64,000 bases of DNA from Anisus vortex (lineage: Eukaryota; Mollusca; Gastropoda; Planorbidae), in assembly GCA_949126835.1 (NCBI GenBank), contig OX421503.1, positions 2,685,001 through 2,749,000 on the forward strand, read 5' to 3'. The notes under the pieces are model-generated. The model ran no database searches. It saw nothing but the letters and a program-made list of their open reading frames with translations, and was not told the DNA's origin. Made by a program: the position numbers and the translations under genes. Positions 36,401 through 48,400 of the stretch are shown one piece after another (within the stretch, counting starts at the first letter, position 1; every line of letters begins with the position of its first letter).

Positions 36401-39400
36401 AGTACTTAGGGCCTCTACTCTAATTTGAGTACTTAGGGCCTCTACTCTAATCTTAATACTTAGGGCCTCTACTCTAATTTTAGTACTTAGGGCGTCTACT
36501 CTAATTTGAGTACTTAGGGCCTCTACTCTAATTTTAGTACTTAGGGCCTATAACTAAAGCATTTTTTCTAGTAACACATATTGTTTTAAATACTTTAAAT
36601 TATTGTTAAGATATCTATCAAACAGATTGTTTTTTCTTTAAATGCCAAGCTTATAGTTAAATGTTTAATTTGAAAGTTCAAACCTAGCTAGTTAGTTTAA
36701 AATGAAATAACACTAAAAGTTTTCGAGTCATTTTTTTGTTCTCGTCTGTAATTTATGCACCTGTCACATTGCCAGCCACTGCTGATGAACTTGACGAAAC
36801 TGTCCGAGGAAGACATCGGCAAACTCCGGACCCGAATGGAGAAGATCATGGCTTCAAACAGGAAGCGAAGAGACGAGATGTTTCTGCGTATGTTTGAAGA
36901 CTACATTTGGCTCCAGGAGAACAACAAAGAACGAGTAAGATGTCAAATAATGGAATATTAATCTTGTACATTTTGTCTTTTGCGTTCTTAAACAATGTCT
37001 TCCAAATTAACTCTTTTTAGAATGCCTAAGTTGACTGTATGTTTGAGTTTAATTTTGTTGTGGATAATCATCAGTTAAATCCGTATAATCAAAGGATTTA
37101 TTACAATTAAAATCACACGAATAATCTCAACGATCTAATCACAATATGCAAATAGAATGTGTAAAGTCAACGATTAATTACGATTAATGCACGATACTGT
37201 ATAATAATATTTCAAAATCAATTGCACAATAATTACACATCATTACCCCGTTATGTAATCTCGATAGATAATCCCAACACACCATTAATCCATTATATAA
37301 TCTATATAGATAATCCCACCGTACACAAATAATGTATTATCTTAAACAGTATTACAATGACCGATCGCATTGTTCAACCACAGTATATAATCTTAATTGT
37401 CTACACGTTAAAAGCGGTTTCGGATATTCGTAGAGATTGTATAACAATATTAGTGGTACATAGGTCGCGCTGGTCTAATTGGGAGAGCTGTATTTTTTGT
37501 GGTCTCGTATCGAAATTCGCTCAGCCCCGAATCTGCATCTGAATAGCATGTTATTTTATATATATATGCATACACATTTATTCATTTACATATACAGTAT
37601 TGCTACTCTTGTCGTCGTGTATTTCGTCAGTTATCCAGAAGGAGTATCCCGGATGCTGCAAAGCTCGGACTGCCCCCTGGGTACACTATTGCCCAGTTCA
37701 CTGACGGCCAAGCCAGGAACATCACTTTGGGCAACAAGGAAGAATACGGTGGAATACCGAACCCTCCCCTTGATAAAAGTACAGAGTACGAGGTATGCAT
37801 TATATTAAAGTATCCCTTGTTTCTGTGGCCAATGCATACTAAGAATGTGTGGCCAGCACAATGCCCCAGGCGCCTTTACTTTACCCCGACTAAAATCATG
37901 CACCATCAGAGCCGGGTAGAATCATGTACACCCTACAGACCCCGAGAACAAATCCTTGCCTTCACAAGGATTCGAACCCAGGACCTTCGATTCGCCCGCC
38001 GCACGCGGTGCCGCTCGGCTACCGTGTTCTTCATGCATCATATTTACATGATAAATTTGTTCCATTAACTCAAATGCATCAAATGAAAGTACTAATCATC
38101 TAAACATATTTTAATGAAAGTACTAATCATTTAAACATATTTTAATGAAAGTACTAATCATCTAAACATATTTGAATGAAAGTACTAATCATCTAAACAT
38201 ATTTGAATGAAAGTACTAATCATCTAAACATATTTTAATGAAAGTACTAATCATTTAAACATTTTAATGAAAGTACTAATCATCTAAACATATTTGAATG
38301 AAAGTACTAATCATTTAAACATATTTTATTGAAAGTACAATTTTTCGATCTGCAAAGTTGTGCGAAATGTTCATTCAATGTTTTATTTTAGCTCTTGATA
38401 TATTCGTAAAGTGTGTGTTTTACTATAGAAATAGTCGTATAGTACATGTTTGCAATTGAGCTTCGCAGAAAGATCCAGCATTAGTTTAGAACCAGGAACT
38501 AAACTCGGGACGATTGGTATAGCTATAACGATTTAGCAGGTTAAAAAAAAAATAAGGCATATTAAAATAACAGATTTTAAATAACTAGACACTGACTACT
38601 TAGTAAACTCGTAAAAGTAGTCGAAATTTATGATCATTATTATAGTATTTTAATTTTAAAGATAAAATTAGTTAGCGTAAAGTCTTAATGTAAATATAGT
38701 GTGAGGTTGCGTTCTCATTCTTTAAAATTTTGGTCTTATATAACTACTTAACTTACACGATTAAGCTTTTAAAATAATTTTAGACAAATTGTAAGCATAG
38801 GGGCCTATATTATTTTTGTTCATTATACATTTCTTATTCTACTAAATATAAAGTTGTGTGTACATCAAAGTATTAAATGAAAGTATACTTGTGACGTCTG
38901 TTAGCTTGAAAGACGGATATTTTTGGGCCGCTAAGCTAATAAACATCATATCATATTTTTAAGCTAATAGAGTATGTTTTCAAAAAATATTACTTGAACT
39001 TCACAATTTTTGCGCCATCTTACTTTAGCGTTTGAAAATTCAATACGTGTAGCGTGTCGATGAAACACGTGTGTTACCCTTTCTCGCAGGTCGTCCTAGC
39101 CGTCATGAGCACGGTGGCTGACGTCACCAAGCACGCCTGGTCATCCGTGAACGTCACCACCTTGCCGGAGGTCCCCAAGGTCGTCTCTCCGATCTTCGCC
39201 ATCCTCTCTGGCGCCTTCCTGGCCATCTGCTTGTTCGTGCTACTCCTTAGCTGCTTCGTGCTGTGGTGCTCCAAGCGACCCAGGAAGCTGGGCTACGGAG
39301 ATGACCAGTTTGACGACGTCAGGTATTTAAAAACAAGATAAGATAGGATAAGATAAAGATAAGATAAGATCACTTTACTGATCCAAATAAATGGAAATTT

Positions 39401-42400
39401 GACTTGATTACATACATTCATCAAAATTAACACAATATAAGAATTTGTAATCAAGAACAATAGACATTCGCGCACACTCTCATACCATTTATCATACAAG
39501 AAAAAGTATCATTTAGGAGTCGGCCATTGTATTTTCTGGTTGACTGATGATTCTTTTGAAAGATTCGCACTGATAGTTGAACAAAAGAGTTCCTAAATCT
39601 CTATGTTCTTGCCCTTATTGAAAGAAGATTGGACTAGGAGTGGAGTTAGTGGTGACAGCACTTTGATTCTATTAGATTATCATTAATCTTTGTTGATCTC
39701 CTTGCTCGGGAGAGAGATGCTATGGAATTAAAATAGCAATACTTCCTAGTCGGTCTACTGTTTCAAGATATACCAAGCATTCCCCGACTATTCACAAACT
39801 GGTATTATTTTGTGCGAAGCCTGATGTCTCGAGGGTTAAGACTTGTCACTTAACATTGATCTATCCCTAAAATCCCATAGTTACGTTGTTGAAACTGGTG
39901 AGCTAGATTCTTTGAAGTGCACATTTTATTATTTTAATCGGTGCTTAGTGGGTCTATAGGATTTGGGTCAGTGCTACGCTAATAGCTGGACATAATCACC
40001 TCATCTTATATATTACAGACCATGCATCCTACGCTGATCCATCGTCTGAGTCTTGCGTTTTTTTTAAAGATGTTAAGTTACTGGTTTTTATGGTATGTTT
40101 AGGCAACCCATTTATGTCCGGATGCCATTCGGGAAGAATGTATTATATATGCATTAGTTTTTCTCTTTATATTTATCTAAGCATTGTAACAGATTGCTAT
40201 TGTGTTGTATTTCTAAGTATTCAATGAACACTTTTCTGCAATCGCCAGTGTACATTCTATTATTTTATTCTCTGCGGGACTATAGGACTTTGATCAGTGC
40301 TGTGCTAAGAACTGGACAGTGTCTTAGCCACGTAATCATTTTGTCATTGGTATAGTAAGTAAAGTACCCTTCGTACCGAACTGATCCATAGGTCCGATGA
40401 AGCAGCGTTCATCAGTTTCTGTGGCCACGGCATAGTAGGTGATTGTGTGGCCAGCACTATGCACAGCCGCCTTTACTTTACCCCAACTAAGGTCAGGTAC
40501 CCATCATAGCTGGGTAGACCAGGGACACCCTCCAAACCTGGGATGCTTGCACCAAGATTCGAACCCGGGACCTTCGGCTCGCCAGTCGAAAGCGCTGCCG
40601 CTCGGCTACCGTGCCCCTTTTTGGTATAAGAGTATATTGTCATATATTGTCAAGCTGAATATTCAGCTTCAGATAAGATGTACGATTTGGCTTTTTTTCT
40701 AAACTATTTAAAAAATAATAATAACAGAGAAGAAAAGGATTCCTAAAATGTAAGATTCAGTAACTTTACACATATTAATTTGTAACTTTGTTGGTTCTTT
40801 TGTTTTACAGAATGGAGGTCCCTCCAGATTTCGGATCCCGCCCGATGACTCCCTTGATTGTGGCGCCAAGGAATCCTGATCCGATAGTTGTGTCGCCGTA
40901 CAGTAACGCATACCCGCCGTACCTCTCGCCACCGCCATATCCGATCTTGCCCCCACCCCAGCCTCCAGGATACTGGGGCGCGCCCGGGTCCCCTCCCGCT
41001 CCTGGTGACGTGGACAAAAGCGAAGAGGACGAGGAGAAGAGGCGCGCGAAAAAGAGGAAAAAGAAGAGGAGGCGGGAGAAGCACAGGGCGGACTCGGAAG
41101 AGGAAGGGGAGGAGACCGCAGACGAGGCCCACACGCTCCCCAACTACATCCGCAAGGTCCACAAGCCCGAAGCCCACTGGAACCGGATATACGACCCGAC
41201 GAGCAAGAGGTGGGTGGACTGAGTTTCGTCACTGTGCAATATTTATGCCTCGCTCTTCATTCTTGACACAAATGCCCCATTAAAAGAAGAGACTAAAGAA
41301 AATTCTAGAACATGGGGTGCAACATTTTTCGTCATTCGGTCACATAGGGCGCTTGATCCAGGAAGTTCATTATTTGCATTATGAATACAATGGATTTCAA
41401 AAATGCGATACTGCAAATTGAAGGGCCGTTTTTTTTTTTTGGCCCGCGGGTCGCCTGGCGCACATCCCTGCTCTAGAACATAGCCAGTGAACTTTTTACA
41501 AAATCTGTGTACTTTTTAATTATATTATACTCTGTACATTATTGCGTTTAAAAGCCCATCAAATGAAATCCCAAATAAAATAATATATAAACATAAGTGG
41601 TCTTCTAGTATTGCAATATTGCGAATATATTCAAATGTATACTTATATGTCTGTATACATAATGTAATACAATACAATTATTAAATAATAAATAATAGAA
41701 ACAGCATGGACTTGCTTTTCTTGGATATCATTTGTGTTAAAAATGAAACTTTTTGTTCTTTGTTGTTGTTTTTTTCTTAGTTTAAAACTACAATTTCGTT
41801 CTTCACTGTTCATTGTTGTGTTTTTATTTACCTGTTCAATGGCACCAATTTGAATATCCTGTGTTATGTGTGACTTGTCGTGTGGCTTTTAAACCATTAG
41901 AAGGCCAATTAGTGTTGAAAGAGAATTAAAGTAAAATATAAAATTGTAGATTAAAAGTATTAATGAACTGGAAAAGGGTTAAGGTCATGCGTAAACATAG
42001 CTTTATAAAATAAAAATAAAAAATAATAAAAGATAATAATACATTCTTTAAAAAAAAAACAAGAATAGAATACAAAAATTATTATTTTTTGTCTTAAAAG
42101 TTATGATTGCCAGCGAACTACACTGGAAAAACACCCATTCTTCTTTGTTTTGTTCCTAAATAGCGTAGAATAACAATTTTGTTCATAAATGGCTTACAGC
42201 GTAATTGCTAAACAAAATTATGAACTGAACACGGTCCGAAAGGCTGCGACCAACGACTAGGCCTACATGATTATAAATACCAAATCTATTCAAACCACTG
42301 ATTATGCTAACATTCATTGCTTTTGTCATTGTCCTATTTAACTTTTATGGAAAAGGAGGAAAAAAGGAGCTTGTCACTGATTATATTAGTTTATTGTGGT

Positions 42401-45400
42401 AAATATGTGACTGAGACATTACTGTGGTAAGTATGCTGCTAGGACTTTAGTGTGGTCAAACCTGTGACTAGGAGTATTTTTTTAGCATTTCATACCTCGC
42501 CATATTAATCTAATTGCTTGTTTATCAGTTAGCTTTCTTATAAGTTTACAGACGTTCCTTCTAGATAGAAGATTATTACGTCCACTAGGCCCAAAACTCC
42601 TGCAGGGCGACAGGGATCCGTCGGTGGCAGGGATAGAACCCGCGACCTGTCAGTTGGTTTTTGGTTGACAGTCCGGTGAACTAACCGCTGGACCAGCCGG
42701 CTGATGTAGTTGACTTATTCAACTTGATACTTTTTTAACTATATGTATATAAAAAGAAATTAATTAAGAAAATTGAAATTATAAAAGGAAGGGAATAGTC
42801 ATTTTTATTCGTAATATTTCAATAAACTTTTGGTGGGATAACTCAGTACGTTTAATCTGAGGTTTTACTGTTGCTACTTTTTGGTGGGTTTTTACTGTGG
42901 CTATAACTTTGAGTTACTATGGCGATCAACAATACTTTGCTGTTTAACTTAAAACATAATATCCAGGCTGGCTTCAGTTTCTCAATTTCCGTATTCTACA
43001 GATACCTCGTAGACAAGCGGGCTAACGTCAGGGGCGGAGGAAACGTTGGGACCGATGAGCTGAACAACATGAGTGACGACGATGACGAAGGGGACTCCAT
43101 GAAAGGATTGACATTCAAGGACGAGTTCTCCAAGCTCACCGACGGTCAGAATCTGTCCGGAAACGCTCTTACCAATTTCAGCAGGTAAGTAAAAGTAAAC
43201 TTGTTTCAATTTTCTATCATCATATTTTACAAAGAACTTGAAAAACACATTATTTCATATGTATCTACGTTAAACATTATAAGACCCCCAACTCTTTTAC
43301 TGTTATTTTAAGTCGGTTTCAAAGACTTAACGATGGACCGCTTGCTTTAATATTTCTGTTATTTGATGACTCCAATGACTTCTTTTCGGAATTCCCGATT
43401 CCCTGTTGTACTGTACGCTTCCGTTTTATTTAATCGCTATGATTTTCTCACTAAAAAATTAAAATTGAAATCGAAAGTTGTATACAGTGGAAACCCTTAG
43501 ACAAACTTTGGACCGTAGAAGTCATTTAAGACAACGTATTGGAAGAGCACGGAAAAAAAGAACATATTATAGGCCCTAAAACAAAGCAAGCGGTCCATCT
43601 TATTATGGTCTTTGTCAGTGCTTTTTTTTGTAAAAAAAAAAGAGGTGCCGGTACTCAGTGATGGCTTGCCTAACTTTTAAAGCAGTTTCACATTTTATAG
43701 TTTAATTCTTATTGCGCGCAATTTTAAAATAATTCAATTTTAGCAAATTATTAATATAAAAATTAATAATAAACGTTAAAATACAAGAAAAGTAATAATT
43801 TGTCACCACATTGAAAAAGGTGCCGGTACGCCGAACCGGTGCGTACCGTCACAAAAAAAGCACTGGTCTTTGCTTTGTTCTATGCTTGTAGACTTTTGAG
43901 ATTATTTATTAGCTCTAGACCTATATCCTTTTAAATTTTTAGCCTAGAAAATTATATTTGTGTTCTTGTATGTTTGTTGCTCAATGTTAAATGTCTTCTG
44001 AGCTTACATTTTGCTTGTTGGCAGCTGTATACAAAAAGAATTAATAGAATTATTGTTATTATTATTTTATACATGTTGGACCATAGTGCTATTGAAGTAT
44101 TTGAAGTGTAGCCTTGAAAGAAAAACAAAACGCACAACATCGTGGTTCAGTTGTTGAACATTAACTGAAATTTTATTGGGACAAGCTACATAGTGGGCTT
44201 TAGGGTAGCACTTGATCTTACAGCACAGAAGAAGACAAATCATATTGACCACTGAACTTTGACACACACAGTACGTACATTGTAAACACGCAGGACACTA
44301 CAGTATTGTTTTCCGTGACCACGACACTCAAAGGGGCATTTCATGGAAACTTGTCTAGTTTATGATTTAAGCTAATGTTTGTTCAATTTGAAAACAGTGC
44401 TAGGACGTCGTACAATTTAAACTTTAAAATAATGCATTATAACAAATTTAAATCGTGGCTAAAAATTCTTTCTAACAACACGACCTCCTTGGTATTTTAT
44501 TTCACCTGCTGAGCCCATTGAACTCTGCTTCATCTAAAATGTTTATGTCACGAACAAATAAATAGAGTAAGTTGGCAACATTGTCCATCTACACGATATG
44601 GGTCAAGAGGTCAGCACGGAGGGTCAGAGTGTGTGTAAGAAATATTTTTTTAAATATTTGTTCGACGCAGTTTATACCTAAAATCTTCCTTAGACACTGT
44701 TGTTGAAATACATTTGATATATGCATGATCATCTTAGCTGCTCCCTTTCCTCTCCGCCCCCATGTTTCACTGGCGTATTGAACAAATGGTATCACACACA
44801 TTTTATAGAAGCGAAGTTTTTATGACAAGATGAATAGTTCACATGGTGAAGATTTTCTTGTTATTTTCCATATAGACTACTCTACATTCTTGTATCTAGT
44901 AAGGATGTTTGACATGTGGAAAATGAGATACATAGTATTTGTGCTTCAGCATTGAAAACTATATTATCTTCTTATTATCCCAAATGGCGTCATTGGTTTT
45001 CATTTATTATTTGTACTTTTTCTCTCTGGTCACGCTCAGGTTTCCCCACATCCCTCTATGTGACCACACCAGGGTCATCCTGTCTCCAGACTCAAGCAGC
45101 GACAACACCACCATACACGCCAACTACATCGACGGGTGCACAAGTGGCGGGGTGTCGTACATCGCTGCCATGAGCCCATTCAACGACGAAACGGTTCTGG
45201 ACTTTTGGAGGCAGGTGCCCTAAATACATAGATTAGAAAATAATATTGTGGATAGTCAATACCGAGAATCTCAGGGCATATCTACTTTTAAATTTCACAC
45301 ACCAATAGCAGCAGAGATTCATATAAACCTAGTGCTCTAAATGTCAAGGTTGTCCGCATACCAACAAGATTCATTGTTTTTTACATGCTCACAGAGTAAA

Positions 45401-48400
45401 AATAGTCTCAAAATGTATGTCATTGTGCGCTAAGATAGATAATGTATAAATAATAATTTAGCGAATGAAATGTGTAATATAAGGGATAAAGTTTATTCTA
45501 AAGTCACATTGCTTTGAAAATGAAGATAATGTTAATACATCCGATGGCTTGGTGGTGAAGCGTCAGAGCGTTTTGATAGCTATTCCAAAGTTCATGAATA
45601 CAAATCCATGTAGAACTCCTGCCTTTTATCCCTTTTTGTGGGGATGTTCGTGTCTGTCTCTTCCCAGCATTAATGCTACCCGACATTAGTTTAAAATGGA
45701 TATATAATCAGCTTGTGCCCACGGACAAAATTTAGCCCTGTTTCTAAAGCACTAAGTACCAACATGCCCAGGAAAGGAACAATTTACTTATTTTAATTTT
45801 ATAAATATTGTGAGCTCCCCATTATAAAAAAAAATGAAAAAGGAAAGCGCTTCTCAGATAAATTTTTCTCAAAGTGCTAAAATGTCACAGCTTTGTGTCA
45901 AAACTAGGTAATGACATTGTTCAGTCTCATGTTCTAAGTTATACACGCGTTTATGTGTTTATGTGTTTATGTGTTTATGTGTTTATGTGTTTATGTGTTT
46001 ATGTGTTTATGTGTTTATGTGTTTATGTGTTTATGTGTTTATGTGTTTATGTGTTTATGTGTTTATGTGTTTATGTGTTTATGTGTTTATGTGTATGTGT
46101 TTATGTGTTTATTTGTTTATGTGTTTATGTGTTTATGTGTTTATGTGTTTATGTGTTTATGTGTTAGACTCAAAACTATTAAGTCCTTCGCTTTTCCGTC
46201 ATTTTAGTTTAGTCTTGCATTTCGAAAAAGGATTTATTTGCAATTCAATAGTTTGCAATATGAATGGGCGTGCAATGTTTAAATTAGAAAAGTGGCTTAA
46301 GAAAGGTGCTTGCTATCTTAATTCCAGTATGATATTCCATAAAGAGGCTTGATACTTAATTCCAGGATGATATTCCATAAAGGGGCATGCTATCTTAATT
46401 CCAGGATGATATTCCTACAGAACATTGAGACTATTGTAATGATGACCAATGTCCAGGAGGGCGGCATAGTGAAGTGCGCAGAGTACTGGCCAGTCTGCAG
46501 TAATGCTGCCAGCACATTAGGTAACTTCCTCCTCCAGACAGTCAGCCAAAAGGCATACGCCGACTACGTCATCAGGTAAATTCCGTTACAAAAAAAGATG
46601 TTTGTAAAGTATTTTATTCTGTAGGTTTTGTCGGCGAAAATGTCAAAATCGCAAAAATGTCACCGTCTATTTTTAGATCTCTGCAAAACAGAGTGGAATG
46701 TCCCAATGGGAGACTTGGAAGTACAAGGGTTAAATCGATAAAGCTTTTTTTTTTCATTTCGGACCAACCCTATAGAGCAATAGTGGGCAGGCAAGAGGTC
46801 AAGAGGTCACGAAGAATCCAGTTCCGGGTCTCTCGTATCATCAAGAGAAACACCTCAATAATAATACTAATTCTTTTTGTATAGCGGAATATTTCAAACA
46901 TAATTTTCACCAATGTCTTTTAAAATTTCTGTCACCAGGCAAATAGTTTTCAAGAGTGAGTCAGGGGTCAAGCGTCATGAGGTGACCCAGTTTCAATACA
47001 CTGCCTGGCAGTCGAAAAATTTCCCTCAAAGTCCAGTGACCTTGTTGGACATGCGCTACTTGGTGAGTGGCTCGGTCAAACTCAGTGTACGTTATAAATA
47101 GACAGGCCGTTTTGTTTTAGAACGCAGAATATAAGTTGTTTCTTTCCTAGCGACATCTGGATAAGAATGGGTTAGCTGACCAAACCAGGAATACCAAAAA
47201 ACTTGACATCATTTAAAACACAAATCAAAGTGCAAGGCTAGAATCAAACCATGGATAAGCGCAGGACGCAATAATCTTCTGTATAGAAGGAGCGTCTGTA
47301 TTTGGGCCTATATACGATAAGGTCTTGTGGGCTGTTGGTTCTCGTTACTAATTTGAGATAATATACTCCCTTTATTCGCAACGGCATCAGACTAACCCAA
47401 ATCCAAATGCTTTTGTTGTTGTTGTTGTTGTTATAGTAACAATCGCCAATTATGCTTTACTACATCCAGGTCCGTAGGCACCACGAATCAAAGACCACGC
47501 CCATTCTGGTTCACTGCGGGACGGGCGTGTCCAGAACGGCTGTGTTTATCGCGGTGGACGCCCTGATTGACCAGTATGAGCAGGAAGGCGGTGTCAGCGT
47601 CTTCAACTATGTCAGCAGTTTGCGGAGAGCCCGCCCAATGATGGTTAGTTAGCTTGATTGACACACACACACACAAAATAAACAGGACAAAGAAAACATT
47701 CAGTAAGGTTATTATTATTATGCTTTCATTAAGTTTAGTGTTTTGTGTTTAGTGACTATTATATTAGGCCTACTTTTATGTTACCTTTTTAAAGTCTCTT
47801 AATCACCCTTACTTTCATTAATAGCTCTCTAAAGCTTGTTGTCACAAAAGACATGAAATTTGCATTTATTTAAAAGTTATACAATATAAACATATTTTTT
47901 TAATGATTTTATTAGAGTTATGAACTTGTTTCTTTTATGGTCCATGGCCAATGATCATTGATCTTCTTCTACTGTCAGCCAGTCTGCATAGTTATTTACT
48001 TACTTACAGTTAATTCCAGACAAACATTTGGTATACGCTATTGGCCTACCACTATACTTTCATCGTTCACATGTTAGTTTTTTTTATTTCAACTATATTT
48101 CCTCTCACTAACAGGTTCGTTGTTTTATTTCAACTATATTTCCTCTAACAGGTTAGTTCTTTTATTTCAACTATATTTCCTCTCACTAACAGGTTCGTTG
48201 TTTTATTTCAACTATATTTCCTCTCACTAACAGTTCGTTGTTTTATTTCAACTATATTTCCTCTCACTAACAGTTCGTTTGTTTTATTTCAACTATATTT
48301 CCTCTCACTAACAGGTTAGTTCTTTTATTTCAACTATATTTCCTCTCACTAACAGTTCGTTGTTTTATTTCAACTATATTTCCTCTCACTAACAGTTCGT

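Noticed and set aside
35231..36555. CRISPR array or coding repeats
   Set aside because: Direct tandem units without unique spacers, in a eukaryotic intron; open frames come from the repeat period.
40708..41232. Minus-strand 112-174-codon frames opposite exon 11
   Set aside because: Antisense shadows of the proline-rich and charged exon; no minus-strand gene signals.
45874..46352. Cys/Val/Phe/Met-rich open frames
   Set aside because: Products of the 8-bp microsatellite in all forward frames.
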